Below the pieces are notes generated by a model, which saw only the letters and a list, made by a program, of their open reading frames with translations, was not told the origin of the DNA and did not search any database. A stretch of DNA of 64,000 nucleotides from an uncultured Eubacteriales bacterium (GTDB lineage: Bacteria; Bacillota; Clostridia; Peptostreptococcales; Anaerovoracaceae). The stretch lies in the NCBI GenBank assembly GCA_902798745.1, contig CADBXM010000010.1, forward strand, positions 1-64,000. The letters are read 5' to 3'. Made by a program: the position numbers and the translations under genes. Within the stretch, counting starts at the first letter, position 1; the number at the start of each line of letters is the position of its first letter. Shown here piece after piece: positions 6,888-16,857 of this stretch.

Positions 6888-8567
6888 TTAATGAACTTCG
6901 GTGTTTGCCTGATCAAGTTCGTGGCAGGCTTTGCCGACGATGACCTCTACGTCTGATATGTCTGCCTCACGTGTAAGTATCTCCAGTTTGTCACCGCCCC
7001 TTAAGAATGTGTTGCCGTCCGGGATTATCTCGGCGTCATCTCTAATTAGTGAGATAATAAGCGTGCCCGGTGGTAGTCTGAACTCGGATACATGACTTCC
7101 ATCCATACGTGAGCCTACGTGAACCTCCACGTCCAATACTACTTTTCTTTCGCGAAGAGCATCGAAGCTTCTGCTGCGTCTTACCGCCCCTTGGTTTTTC
7201 ATGCTCCTTTCAAGAAGCTGAGTGTAGATTGGGACTACTCCCATAGCTTCCGCAACCAGATATGCTATAAGAGATGTCAGAACTAGCGGCAGAAGTGTCG
7301 TGAAGTCTCCGGTCATCTCGGTTATGAGCACAACGCCTGTGATAGGCGCTCTGACTATGGCCGCGAAGTAACCGGCCATTGCGATGACCGCGAAGCTTGC
7401 TATATACGACTGGTCAAAACCGGCGAGTCCGAGGACTCTTGAAAAGAGACCTCCTGTGATCGAACCGATCACAAGGAGCGGCAGGAATATGCCGCCGGGC
7501 GAGCCGGATCCGAAGCTTGCGGTCGAGTAAACGAATTTGATCACTAGCAGCAGAGCCAGTGCTGAAAGACCAAACGTCCCGTTGCCGATCTCATCCACGA
7601 GAAAACTGCCACTTCCGAGCGCGTCCGGATAAATAAAGAACAGAAGGTATGCAGCAGCGAATATCACCAGCATACGTCCGAACACAGCTGAGCGCGCTGC
7701 AAACTTCGTAGGATGAAGCCCGTCTTTTATCACGCTCACGTCTCTGCCCGTAACAGCGCAGATGATCTTAGCGACTCCTTTTCCGATGTGTTCGAAAAGG
7801 TCCTGCATCAGGTCTATGGTCCTGTTATACAGAGCACCGAATGCTCCGAGTATGACTCCGAGAAGTATGACCGCCCAGTAGTGTCTGAGCGGAACGGCGC
7901 TGGATATCTCTATACCGAATACAGGCTTGAGCCCGAGGACGTTAGCGCATATAAAATCGCTCGCGACGCTCGCGGACATAGTTGTCAGCAGTACATCCGC
8001 CGAGAAGTTCCTGTGCATCTCTTCAAGGCTGAATATCGCTCCCGCCAGTGGAGCCCCGAACGCGGCCGAGAGGCCAGCTCCCGCTCCGCATGTTATTAAC
8101 AGTCTTTCCTCCGTGAGCTTGCGATGTCCGGTCCTCGCAAATCCCTTTCCGACCATCGCGCCGAGCTGCACGCTCGGCCCCTCCCGGCCAAGCGCAAGCC
8201 CACCGCCTATCGCGAGAGCGCAGCCTGCCAGCTTGCCTGCTATCACCTTATACCACTTCATGTCCTTTTGCCCGCGAAGCTCTGCCTCTGTCTGCGGAAT
8301 ACCGGAGCCCGCTATATCCGGTTCCCAGATCAAAAGAGCGCTGACTATCGCAGCTATTACCATCAGTATTGCAGCAAGGATAAACGCTCCGCCGTGCACC
8401 GAAGTTGCTGCCTCAGTCAGCTTCCCCCTTGCCTCATCGGCATATGTAAGGGCCAGCCTGAACACTGAAATAAGGACGCCTGTTATAAGCCCTATCAGTG
8501 CGCCCTCGACTATCAATTTGTATTTGAAACTCTTTCCTTCCTTCAGCACTTGTTTGTGATTTCTCAA
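6888..8567 (-). CDS. ClC-type chloride channel/transporter with C-terminal TrkA-C domain
   Basis: A 559-residue ClC protein. Anion-path motifs are GSGIPQTE (about 86), GREGPSVQ (about 124, with the gating Glu) and GSPGGIFLP (about 353). About ten or more membrane helices span residues 18-440. The retained gating Glu fits H+/anion exchange rather than a pure channel. Residues about 470-550 form a TrkA-C (RCK_C) regulatory domain instead of the CBS pair of other ClCs. It lies 14 nt downstream of the aminopeptidase P gene, so the two may be co-transcribed. Confidence 0.92.
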   Translation of the reverse strand: MRNHKQVLKEGKSFKYKLIVEGALIGLITGVLISVFRLALTYADEARGKLTEAATSVHGGAFILAAILMVIAAIVSALLIWEPDIAGSGIPQTEAELRGQKDMKWYKVIAGKLAGCALAIGGGLALGREGPSVQLGAMVGKGFARTGHRKLTEERLLITCGAGAGLSAAFGAPLAGAIFSLEEMHRNFSADVLLTTMSASVASDFICANVLGLKPVFGIEISSAVPLRHYWAVILLGVILGAFGALYNRTIDLMQDLFEHIGKGVAKIICAVTGRDVSVIKDGLHPTKFAARSAVFGRMLVIFAAAYLLFFIYPDALGSGSFLVDEIGNGTFGLSALALLLVIKFVYSTASFGSGSPGGIFLPLLVIGSITGGLFSRVLGLAGFDQSYIASFAVIAMAGYFAAIVRAPITGVVLITEMTGDFTTLLPLVLTSLIAYLVAEAMGVVPIYTQLLERSMKNQGAVRRSRSFDALRERKVVLDVEVHVGSRMDGSHVSEFRLPPGTLIISLIRDDAEIIPDGNTFLRGGDKLEILTREADISDVEVIVGKACHELDQANTEVH

Positions 8568-8581
8568 TATTGTCTTTTGTT

Positions 8582-10384
8582 TTATATACAGTCACTCCTG
8601 AGCGGAGCGGTAAGTTCCCTCAAGAATGACGCTGTGTCTACATCAAGTAGCGGGATCAGTGTCTCTCTCACCCAAGCGTGATAGTTATCGATCCATCGTT
8701 CTTCCTCTTCTGTAAGAAGCGTAATATCTATAGCGTCCCTTTCGTAAGGTACGCAGGTGAGTGGTTTGCATCTAAGGCTCCCGCTCTCTGTTTCTTTCCA
8801 TACGACCAGGTTTTCTATCCTGACGCCATATTTATCCTTAAGATAAACACCCGGCTCGTTCGACATTATCATTCCGGCTTTCAGATCAACTTCAGGCTCT
8901 TTCTTGGAAATGGCATTAGGCCCTTCGTGTACAGCAAGCACATGGCCAACGCCATGTGAAAGTCCGTGATTAAAATCAAGACCTTGATCCTGAAGCGGTT
9001 TTCTGGCTGCCTCATCGACGTCCTTTCCGTTCATACCTTCCTTCACTTCAAGCATCGCCATCACGATATGCGATTTGAGCACATAAGTATAGTCGCGAAT
9101 CATCTCTTGAGTCAAAGGTCCGACAGCTATAGTGCGTGTGATATCCGTAGTGCCGTCAATATACTGCCCTCCCGAATCAAGAAGAAGGAATCCATTCGGC
9201 ATGACCTCAGCATCGGTCTCTTTAGTTGGAGCGTAATGGACGATCGCTCCGTTCGCACCGTAAGCGGAAATAGTTTCGAATGATTCCTCAATAAAGCCTT
9301 CCTGCTCACTTCTTAATTGATGCAACTTATCCGCTACATCGATCTCGGTCAGACCATGTTCACTGTTTTTAATAGTTTCTTTCAGCCACTTTATCAGCTT
9401 TGTGACTGCTACGCCGTCTCTGATATGTGCGTTTTCAGAGCATGATACCTCAGTATCGTTCTTGACTAACTTCATCAAGCCAACCGGTGTTGTTTTGTCG
9501 ATAACATTTATATTGTCACATAGCCTTTCAGCCAGCTCATAGTTGCACGACCTGCTGTCAAGCCACAGATTTCCGTATTTGAGTGCGGCTAAATCTTCAT
9601 AGATCGCCTGATACGACTTTATTTCAACACCTTGAAGTTTCTTTCCAAGCATGTTCCCAAGCCCTTGATCCATTGCATACAGACAAACCTTGTCTGCTGA
9701 CAACAGAGTAAATGAGTAGAAAACAGGTGTATATTGGATATCATTGCCTCTTAGGTTGAATAACCAGGCCGTCTCCATAAGATTGCTGAGTAGTAAAAAG
9801 TCAGCTTCCTCTTCTCTCATCATCTCTCTGACAGAATCTATCTTGCTTTCTGAGCTCATCCCTGAAGAACTGATTGGAAACTCCCATATCTGTGATACTT
9901 CCAACGCAGGTCTGCTCTTCCAAATCTTTCCTGCTAAGTCTTCATTGCCTTTTACGATTATCGAGACTTGTTCACTGTCTGTGTATTTCTTCAGCTTTCC
10001 TTTGAAAGAAGCCGGTACTGCTTTTCCGTCAAAGCCAAGCACGAATTCACTGCCGGGTTTTGAATTGCGCTTGTCACTTGCCATCCTTGCTATAAACTCT
10101 GCCGGTGTCAGCGCTCCTTCCTCCCCGATCTTCATCATCTCGATGCCGCTTCCGGCAAGCTGTTTTTCAGCCTGTATGAAAAAGCGTCCGTCCGTCCACA
10201 GCCGTGCGTCATCCTGACTTACTACAAGTGTAGCCGACTCTCCTGTAAAACCGCTCAGAAATTCAGTAACTTTGAAGTAATCACTTACGAATTCCGAGCA
10301 ATGGAAGTCGCCGTATGGCACATAATACGCGTCCATACCGACTTCCATCATATTCTTTCTCAATTCTTCTATCTCGAATCTCAT
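8582..10384 (-). CDS. Xaa-Pro aminopeptidase (M24B, aminopeptidase P family)
   Basis: A roughly 600-residue three-domain aminopeptidase P of the long XPNPEP1-like type. Two creatinase-like N-terminal domains (1-310) precede the pita-bread domain (about 320-540). Metal ligands are visible in LLLDSGGQYIDGTTD (two Asp), SHGVGHVLAVHEG (His), SNEPGVY (Glu) and VRIENLV (Glu). It releases N-terminal residues ahead of proline. I chose the ATG at 10384 because homologues begin close to RFEIEELRKNM, rather than a TTG 13 codons upstream. Neither start has a convincing ribosome binding site. Confidence 0.9.
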   Translation of the reverse strand: MRFEIEELRKNMMEVGMDAYYVPYGDFHCSEFVSDYFKVTEFLSGFTGESATLVVSQDDARLWTDGRFFIQAEKQLAGSGIEMMKIGEEGALTPAEFIARMASDKRNSKPGSEFVLGFDGKAVPASFKGKLKKYTDSEQVSIIVKGNEDLAGKIWKSRPALEVSQIWEFPISSSGMSSESKIDSVREMMREEEADFLLLSNLMETAWLFNLRGNDIQYTPVFYSFTLLSADKVCLYAMDQGLGNMLGKKLQGVEIKSYQAIYEDLAALKYGNLWLDSRSCNYELAERLCDNINVIDKTTPVGLMKLVKNDTEVSCSENAHIRDGVAVTKLIKWLKETIKNSEHGLTEIDVADKLHQLRSEQEGFIEESFETISAYGANGAIVHYAPTKETDAEVMPNGFLLLDSGGQYIDGTTDITRTIAVGPLTQEMIRDYTYVLKSHIVMAMLEVKEGMNGKDVDEAARKPLQDQGLDFNHGLSHGVGHVLAVHEGPNAISKKEPEVDLKAGMIMSNEPGVYLKDKYGVRIENLVVWKETESGSLRCKPLTCVPYERDAIDITLLTEEEERWIDNYHAWVRETLIPLLDVDTASFLRELTAPLRSDCI

Positions 10385-10429
10385 ATTAATCTGTGTCGAA
10401 TCATTCACATCCAAATCAGGCAATGAATT

Positions 10430-10464
10430 GGCGTCATTCCCTGATTATTCCCGGAAATGACGCC
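10430..10464 (-). terminator. Inverted repeat between ppdK and aminopeptidase P
   Basis: GGCGTCATT pairs perfectly with AATGACGCC, loop 17 nt containing a further TTCC/GGAA match. On the minus strand it follows ppdK and is trailed by AATTCATT. The plus side has TTTTCATT. It is probably the ppdK terminator, although the U-run is better in the opposite orientation. Confidence 0.55.
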
Positions 10465-10498
10465 TTTTCATTCAATATTCAATTCCTAGGTCAGCCAA

Positions 10499-13126
10499 TT
10501 AGTTCTTCTTGGACTGGATAGCAGCCTGAGCAGCAGCCAGTCTTGCGATAGGAACTCTGTATGGCGAGCAGGATACATAGTTAAGACCTACTTCGTGGCA
10601 GAAGTGTACGGATGCAGGGTCACCACCGTGCTCTCCGCAGATACCGAGCTTGATGTTCGGTCTTGTCTTCTTGCCGTTCTCTGCAGCGAACTTAACCAGC
10701 TTGCCAATACCTGTCTGGTCGAGGGACTGGAACGGATCGTTCTCGAGGATACCCTTTTCAACGTATTCCTTGATGATCGCGCCTGTGTCATCTCTGGAGA
10801 ATCCGAATCCCATCTGTGTGAGGTCGTTTGTTCCGAAGCTGAAGAACTCTGCTTCCTGAGCGATCTCGTCAGCTGTAAGAGCAGCTCTTGGGATCTCGAT
10901 CATTGTTCCGACCATGTATTTCATATCAACGCCGGCTTCCTTGATCAGTCTGTCAGCTACCTCTACGATAGTCTTCTTAACGAACGCAAGCTCGTTGACG
11001 TGTCCGACCAGTGGTACCATGATCTCAGGTACGATGTCGAGGCCTTCCTCTTTGTTGACCTCGAGTGCTGCTGTGATGATAGCCTCAGTCTGCATCTCTG
11101 CGATCTCAGGATATGTGATGGCAAGTCTGCAGCCACGGTGTCCGAGCATAGGGTTGAACTCGTGGAGCTCGAGAGTCTTGTTAACGATCTTCTCGTAAGG
11201 GATTCCGAACTGCTCGGAAACCTGCTTGATATCTTCGTCTGTCTTAGGCAGGAACTCGTGCAGAGGTGGGTCTAAGAGTCTGATAGTAACAGGTCTGTCA
11301 CCCATTGCCTTGTAGATGCCCTTGAAGTCTTCCTTCTGATATGGCAGGAGACCTGCGAGAGCTTCTCTTCTTTCCTCTTCGTTCTCAGCGAGGATCATTC
11401 TTCTGATCTTAGGGATCCTCTCGTCTTCGAAGAACATGTGCTCTGTACGGCAGAGTCCGATACCCTCAGCGCCGAACTTAACAGCCTGCTCAGCGTCGCG
11501 TGGGTTGTCAGCGTTTGTTCTTACCTTAAGTGTACGAGCCTCGTCTGCCCACTCCATGATAGTTCCGAAGTCACCGGAAAGCTCTGGAGCGAGAGTCTTG
11601 ATAGCCTCTGTGTAAACGCTTCCGTCAGAACCGTTCAGTGAGATGCTGTCGCCCTCTTTATAAACCTTGCCGCCTACTGTAAGAGTCTTTGCAGCCTCGT
11701 CTACTGTGATCTCCTTGCAGCCGGCTACGCAGCACTTGCCCATTCCTCTGGCAACTACGGCAGCGTGGGAAGTCATTCCTCCGCGAGCTGTCAGGATACC
11801 TTCAGCAGCGACCATTCCCGCGAGATCCTCAGGTGAAGTCTCTTCTCTTACGAGGATGACCTTCTTACCTTCTGCTGCGAAAGCGCCTGCGTCTTCAGCG
11901 CTGAATACGATCTGGCCTGCAGCAGCTCCCGGCGAAGCAGGAAGTCCCTTTGTTACGGCTGTGGCCTTTGCGAGCTCATCAGCGTCGAATACAGGGTGGA
12001 GAAGCTGATCGATCTGATCAGGCTCTACTCTCATAACAGCTGTTTCCTTATCGATGAGGCCTTCGTTGACCTGATCTACGGCGATTTTAACTGCAGCAGC
12101 AGCTGTTCTCTTACCATTACGTGTCTGGAGCATGAAGAGTTTACGATCTTCAACTGTGAACTCCATGTCCTGCATGTCTTTGTAGTGATTCTCGAGTGTA
12201 TCGGCGATCTTCTCGAACTGAGTGTAAACCTCAGGGAAAGCGTCTGCCATCTCGGAAATAGGCTGAGGCGTTCTGATGCCGGCTACTACGTCCTCACCCT
12301 GAGCGTTTACGAGGAACTCACCGAAGAGCTTGTTCTCGCCTGTAGCTGGGTTACGTGTGAACGCTACGCCAGTACCGGAATCGTTTCCGGAGTTACCGAA
12401 TACCATGGACTGTACGTTTACAGCAGTTCCGAGGGAATCGCTGATGTCGTACATCTTTCTGTAGAGGATAGCTCTTTCGTTGTTCCAGCTTCTGAATACA
12501 GCCTTGATAGCCTCGAGCAGCTGATCCTTTGGCTCCTGTGGGAACTCTCTTCCGAGCTCTCTCTTTACTACTTCCTTGTAGCCTGCGATGACTTCCTTGA
12601 GGTCGTCTGTTGTGAGCTGTACGTCAAACTCAACGTTGGCTTTCTTCTTCTGTCCTTCGAATACCTCGTCGAAGTTGGACTTCTTGATCTCCAGTACGAC
12701 ATCACCGAACATCTGGATGAATCTTCTGTAGCTGTCGTAAGCAAATCTGTCGTTACCTGTCTTCTTTGCAAGACCTTCAACGGCAACGTCATTGAGTCCG
12801 AGGTTGAGGATAGTATCCATCATACCAGGCATCGATACAGGGGCTCCGGATCTTACCGAAACGAGCAGAGGGTTTTCATTGTCTCCGAACTTCTTGCCCA
12901 TTACCTCTTCGAGCTCGGCAATGTGGTCCCAGACCTCAGCGATGATCTCATCGGCGAGAACTCCGCCGTCCTCTGTGTACTTTCTGCATACATCAGTTGT
13001 GATGGTGAAGCCGAAAGGAACAGGGAGTCCGATGTTTGTCATCTCAGCGAGGTTGGCGCCCTTACCGCCGAGTAAAGCTCTCATGTCCTTGGAGCCTTCG
13101 TTGAACGAATAAACGTATTTTGCCAT
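10499..13126 (-). CDS. ppdK: Pyruvate, phosphate dikinase
   Basis: An 875-residue PPDK, full length. The order is an ATP-grasp domain (begins with GGKGANLAEM), the central phospho-His domain with GGMTSHAAVVARGMGKC (His about 455) and the C-terminal PEP/pyruvate barrel with FGTNDLTQMGFGFSRDD and LGICGEHGG. It interconverts pyruvate + ATP + Pi and PEP + AMP + PPi, central to PPi-linked glycolysis or gluconeogenesis in anaerobes. AAGGAG precedes the ATG. It is the last gene of the long rpsU unit, 20 nt after glyS. Confidence 0.97.
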   Translation of the reverse strand: MAKYVYSFNEGSKDMRALLGGKGANLAEMTNIGLPVPFGFTITTDVCRKYTEDGGVLADEIIAEVWDHIAELEEVMGKKFGDNENPLLVSVRSGAPVSMPGMMDTILNLGLNDVAVEGLAKKTGNDRFAYDSYRRFIQMFGDVVLEIKKSNFDEVFEGQKKKANVEFDVQLTTDDLKEVIAGYKEVVKRELGREFPQEPKDQLLEAIKAVFRSWNNERAILYRKMYDISDSLGTAVNVQSMVFGNSGNDSGTGVAFTRNPATGENKLFGEFLVNAQGEDVVAGIRTPQPISEMADAFPEVYTQFEKIADTLENHYKDMQDMEFTVEDRKLFMLQTRNGKRTAAAAVKIAVDQVNEGLIDKETAVMRVEPDQIDQLLHPVFDADELAKATAVTKGLPASPGAAAGQIVFSAEDAGAFAAEGKKVILVREETSPEDLAGMVAAEGILTARGGMTSHAAVVARGMGKCCVAGCKEITVDEAAKTLTVGGKVYKEGDSISLNGSDGSVYTEAIKTLAPELSGDFGTIMEWADEARTLKVRTNADNPRDAEQAVKFGAEGIGLCRTEHMFFEDERIPKIRRMILAENEEERREALAGLLPYQKEDFKGIYKAMGDRPVTIRLLDPPLHEFLPKTDEDIKQVSEQFGIPYEKIVNKTLELHEFNPMLGHRGCRLAITYPEIAEMQTEAIITAALEVNKEEGLDIVPEIMVPLVGHVNELAFVKKTIVEVADRLIKEAGVDMKYMVGTMIEIPRAALTADEIAQEAEFFSFGTNDLTQMGFGFSRDDTGAIIKEYVEKGILENDPFQSLDQTGIGKLVKFAAENGKKTRPNIKLGICGEHGGDPASVHFCHEVGLNYVSCSPYRVPIARLAAAQAAIQSKKN

Positions 13127-13146
13127 AAAATATCTCCTTTTCTTCC

Positions 13147-14583
13147 TTAGAAATTAAGTCTCTCTTCTATATAATCCTTCACTTCTGTGATAGGAACTCT
13201 AACCTGTTCCATTGTGTCGCGGTCGCGGATCGTAACACATTTATCCTCTGCGGTATCGAAGTCCACGCAGATGCAGAATGGTGTTCCGATCTCGTCTTCT
13301 CTTCTATAGCGCTTTCCGATCGATCCTGACGCGTCGTATTCTACCATAAAATACTTGCAAAGTTCATCATAAATCGGAAGTGCTTGATCTTCGAGTTTTT
13401 TGGAGAGCGGAAGCACTGCTGCCTTATATGGTGCAAGAGCAGGATGGAGCCTCATTATGACTCTCGTATCCTCTTTGCCCTTAGCGTCTGTAACTGTCTC
13501 TTCATCGTATGCGTCTACCAGGAACGCGAGCACGAGTCTCTCGACTCCTACCGAAGGCTCTACGCAATACGGTACATAGCGCTCATTGGTCTCAGGATCA
13601 AGATAGCTCATGTCCTGACCGGAAGTGTTCTGATGCGCGCTTAAGTCGAAATCCGTACGGGAAGCAATGCCCCAGATCTCGCCCCAGCCAAATGGGAAGA
13701 GATACTCTATATCCGTAGTGGCGTTACTGTAGTGCGAAAGTTCTTCAGGCGAGTGATCTCTCATCCTTGTAAGATCTTCAGAAAGTCCGAGTTTCTTTAG
13801 GAATCCGCAGCAATAATCTTTCCAATAAGCGAACCATTCAAGCTCTGTGCCAGGCTTGCAGAAGAACTCCAGCTCCATCTGCTCGAACTCTCTTACTCTG
13901 AAAATGAAGTTGCCCGGAGTGATCTCGTTACGGAATGACTTTCCAACCTGAGCAATGCCAAACGGAATCTTCCTTCTTGAAGTCCTCTGAACATTCTTGA
14001 AGTTTACGAATATGCCTTGTGCTGTCTCAGGTCTCATATAGATCTCAGACGCGGAATCTTCTGTTACGCCCTGGAATGTCTTGAACATCAGGTTGAACTG
14101 ACGGATCCCCGTGAAGTCGCTCTTACCGCAATTCGGGCACTTGATGGCCTTCTCGGTAAGGAAGTTTTCCATCTCTTCCTTGCTCCAGCCGTCAACTACT
14201 ACTTCTTCGTCAGGCTTATTCTCTTTATACCAGTCCTCTATGAGCTGGTCTGCTCTGTAACGTGTCTTGCAGGCCTTGCAGTCAACAAGCGGATCGCTGA
14301 ATCCGCCTACGTGTCCCGAAGCTACCCATGTCTGTGGGTTCATCAAGATCGCAGCATCGAGTCCTACGTTGTACTTGGATTCTCTTACGAATTTTCTTCT
14401 CCATGCGTCCTTGATGTTGTTCTTGAACTCTACACCGAGAGGGCCGAAGTCCCAAGTGTTTGCAAGTCCGCCGTAGATTTCCGATCCCGGATAGATATAG
14501 CCTCTGTTCTTGCAGAGAGCTATGATTTTTTCCATTGTTACCGCCCTATCGGTTACAGGCATATCAGTTTTGTCAATTGGCAT
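13147..14583 (-). CDS. glyS: Glycyl-tRNA synthetase, homodimeric type
   Basis: A 478-residue class II GlyRS of the alpha2 (eukaryote/Gram-positive) type. [18 protein letters not shown] lies near residue 37. A C4 zinc insertion shows as CKACKTRY (about 84) and CPNCGKSDF (about 148). Motif 2 is around [19 protein letters not shown] and motif 3 around [20 protein letters not shown] lies before the ATG. It is preceded by the DUF4342 gene (37 nt) and followed by ppdK. I found no T-box leader. Confidence 0.96.
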   Translation of the reverse strand: MPIDKTDMPVTDRAVTMEKIIALCKNRGYIYPGSEIYGGLANTWDFGPLGVEFKNNIKDAWRRKFVRESKYNVGLDAAILMNPQTWVASGHVGGFSDPLVDCKACKTRYRADQLIEDWYKENKPDEEVVVDGWSKEEMENFLTEKAIKCPNCGKSDFTGIRQFNLMFKTFQGVTEDSASEIYMRPETAQGIFVNFKNVQRTSRRKIPFGIAQVGKSFRNEITPGNFIFRVREFEQMELEFFCKPGTELEWFAYWKDYCCGFLKKLGLSEDLTRMRDHSPEELSHYSNATTDIEYLFPFGWGEIWGIASRTDFDLSAHQNTSGQDMSYLDPETNERYVPYCVEPSVGVERLVLAFLVDAYDEETVTDAKGKEDTRVIMRLHPALAPYKAAVLPLSKKLEDQALPIYDELCKYFMVEYDASGSIGKRYRREDEIGTPFCICVDFDTAEDKCVTIRDRDTMEQVRVPITEVKDYIEERLNF

Positions 14584-14620
14584 ATATTTCCCCTCTATTT
14601 CTATGTCTTTATGACATTAT

Positions 14621-15151
14621 TTACAGTTCGTCGTCTTTAAGCCCTCTCTCAGGCTCATCTTCCTTTGATTTATCCGCATCGGCGTTGTCTTTTATAAGGC
14701 CCTTCACGGTATTGCCTACCTTCTTTGCCTTGTCATAGACATCGATAACTTTTCCGTCGATATCTATCACTCTTCCTTTGTCGTCAACAAAATCAATGCT
14801 GCACTGGGTTCCCATCGCAGCTACCATACCGAGCACCGCACCCCATGGCACCAGCACTGTACCGATAACTCCCACTGTCACAGGGAAGCTGACGACTTTC
14901 TTATCGTTCTTGCTGATTATGATCCTGGAGATATTACCCTTTTCAACGATTTCCTTCATCTTAGCAAAGAGAGGACTGTCCTTGAGGCTTCCGCCGTCAA
15001 CTCTGTCGTGATCGGCATTAGACTTCTCCTCTATGGCTATGATGGCATCCACTACGCTTCCCTCAGCCTCTTCCAGAGCGGCCTTGGCTTCTGCGTAAGT
15101 GCAACCTGTTCTGTCTTTTACAAGTTCAATGTTTTCAAGTGTTATTTCCAT
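14621..15151 (-). CDS. DUF4342 protein with N-terminal UBA-like domain
   Basis: A 176-residue protein. Residues 1-45 resemble the UBA/EF-Ts N-terminal helical domain (VKDRTGCTYAEAKAALEEAEG). Residues about 70-130 form the DUF4342 region with one hydrophobic stretch (VTVGVIGTVLVPWGAVLGMV) likely to associate with the membrane. The tail is acidic and charged. Function is unknown. It sits 3 nt after recO and 37 nt before glyS, which suggests a housekeeping role tied to ribosome or RNA functions. Confidence 0.75.
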   Translation of the reverse strand: MEITLENIELVKDRTGCTYAEAKAALEEAEGSVVDAIIAIEEKSNADHDRVDGGSLKDSPLFAKMKEIVEKGNISRIIISKNDKKVVSFPVTVGVIGTVLVPWGAVLGMVAAMGTQCSIDFVDDKGRVIDIDGKVIDVYDKAKKVGNTVKGLIKDNADADKSKEDEPERGLKDDEL

Positions 15152-15154
15152 TAG

Positions 15155-15922
15155 TTATACCTCCGGTCCTATGCCTTGTCCCAGCACATCAGCGCCGAGA
15201 TACCTTTCAATATATTCGGCCAGGATCGCCCTGACCTCCTTAGACACTTCAGGTTTTAGATCTATTTTTTCGAAAGTTTTCAGAGGTTTCGAATCAAAAT
15301 AGACGTACACGGCTATTATATCGAAGGAAGGCCTATAAATCAACGCATTGGTATCTGTTTTCTCCTCTTTGGCGCAATCATCGCAAATGATGCCTCCGCT
15401 CGTCACCGAAAAGCTCTTGAACTTGTCTTTATCGAATTCTTCGAGCCTCTTGCCGCAGTTGACGCAGCACGATAGTTCCGGAGCCACGCCCAGCATCTTC
15501 AGGGTCTTGAAAAGATATGCAAGAAGAAGCGTTTCCGCGTTTTTTCCCGCCTGTGACACGGACTGCAGGAATTCCAGCGTTAGATCGAAAAGGAGAGGCA
15601 TAGGTTCGCCCTCTGCCAAAACTTTATCCAGATATTCAATGCATATAGAAGCAGTAAGGAAGCGATCGATGTCTTCGCCTATCGAGTAGAAGCTCTTGTT
15701 CACCTGAGCTGAATCTATATTATAGATCTCACGGCCTTTGAAGATATTGTAATCAGCATATGTAAAAGGACGAAGAGCGAGCGCTGATCTGCTCTTGCTC
15801 TTCTCGTTGATCGAAGTCCCCGCCGACAGTTTGCCGTAACGTTTGGTGAACAGTACGATCATCCTGCGGTTATTCGCGATCTTCCTTTGTCTGAGTACTA
15901 TACCTTCTGAACTAATTACCAT
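15155..15922 (-). CDS. recO: DNA repair protein RecO
   Basis: A 255-residue RecO, standard length: an N-terminal OB-fold (SSEGIVLRQRKIANNRRMIVLFT) and a helical C-terminal half with a zinc knuckle, CCVNCGKRL and IICDDCAKE (about 150-185). It loads RecA with RecF and RecR and anneals single strands. I placed the start at the ATG overlapping the era stop (TAATG at 15920-15924) rather than a TTG seven codons upstream, since RecO proteins begin near this point. The overlap indicates translational coupling with era. Confidence 0.93.
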   Translation of the reverse strand: MVISSEGIVLRQRKIANNRRMIVLFTKRYGKLSAGTSINEKSKSRSALALRPFTYADYNIFKGREIYNIDSAQVNKSFYSIGEDIDRFLTASICIEYLDKVLAEGEPMPLLFDLTLEFLQSVSQAGKNAETLLLAYLFKTLKMLGVAPELSCCVNCGKRLEEFDKDKFKSFSVTSGGIICDDCAKEEKTDTNALIYRPSFDIIAVYVYFDSKPLKTFEKIDLKPEVSKEVRAILAEYIERYLGADVLGQGIGPEV

Positions 15923-16857
15923 TACTCGTCTTTGTATCCCCAATTTCGGATAGCCCGCTCGTTGTCACGCCAGCCTTCCTTAACCTTTACGAACAGGCTG
16001 AGGAAAACCTTGCCGCCTATAAGATCTTCTATCTCCATCCTTGCGGCCTTGCCGACGCCTTTGAGCTTTGCGCCGCCTTTTCCTATGATGATGCCTTTGT
16101 GAGATTTCTTCTCGCAGTAGATCACAGCGCTTATCTCAGTTGCCCTTCCCGGCCTTTCCGGTTCTTTATACTCTTCTATCTCTACAAAGACTCCGTGCGG
16201 CACTTCATCTTCAAGATATTCCATCAGTTTCTCACGGATGATCTCGCTTGCTATGAAGCGCACCGGATCATCAGTCACTATGTCATCAGGATAATACATC
16301 GGTCCTTCGTTAAGGAAACCGGCTAGCCTGTCTCTTATCTCTTCAACGTTGTCGCCATTTAGAGCCGACACTCCGTAAACATCCTCGAACAGACCTGTCT
16401 CGGTGTAGATATTGTAGAGCTCTAGATATTTCTCAGGGCTCATAAGATCCATTTTGTTTATCGCAAGGAGCATAGGCGTGTTGCCGCCTTCATCTTCATC
16501 TCTTTTTTTTACGTCTTCAAGAAGCTTAAGTATGCTTTTATCTCCCTTGCCGAAGTCCAGAGTCCCGTCTACAAGAAGAAGTACCGCGTCAACACCTCTT
16601 AGAGTATTGATTGCAGTCTCGTTGATAGCGCTGCCCAGTTTGTTATGAGGCTTATGTATCCCAGGTGTATCCAGGAACACCATCTGAAGACCGCCGCCGT
16701 CATCATAATCGAGATCGGTGTAAATACCGGTAATGCGGTTCAATGTGGTCTGAGGTTTCGCTGAAGTAATCGCGATCTTCTCTCCCAGCATCTTATTCAT
16801 TAAAGTGGACTTGCCTACATTAGGCCGTCCTATGATACCTATAAATCCTGATTTCAT
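15922..16857 (-). CDS. era: GTPase Era
   Basis: A 311-residue Era. G1 GRPNVGKST (11-19), G3 DTPGIHKP (about 65), G4 NKMD (about 132), then a KH RNA-binding domain with GKGGAKLKGVGKAARMEIE (about 250-270). It assists 16S rRNA maturation and 30S assembly. The start overlaps the ybeY stop by 4 nt (ATGA) and its own stop overlaps recO. The ybeY-era pairing fits their shared role in 16S 3'-end processing. Confidence 0.97.
   Translation of the reverse strand: MKSGFIGIIGRPNVGKSTLMNKMLGEKIAITSAKPQTTLNRITGIYTDLDYDDGGGLQMVFLDTPGIHKPHNKLGSAINETAINTLRGVDAVLLLVDGTLDFGKGDKSILKLLEDVKKRDEDEGGNTPMLLAINKMDLMSPEKYLELYNIYTETGLFEDVYGVSALNGDNVEEIRDRLAGFLNEGPMYYPDDIVTDDPVRFIASEIIREKLMEYLEDEVPHGVFVEIEEYKEPERPGRATEISAVIYCEKKSHKGIIIGKGGAKLKGVGKAARMEIEDLIGGKVFLSLFVKVKEGWRDNERAIRNWGYKDE

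Noticed and set aside
10385..10423. TTG start giving a longer aminopeptidase P
   Set aside because: The extra 13 residues are not part of the family, and the upstream sequence falls in the ppdK terminator zone.
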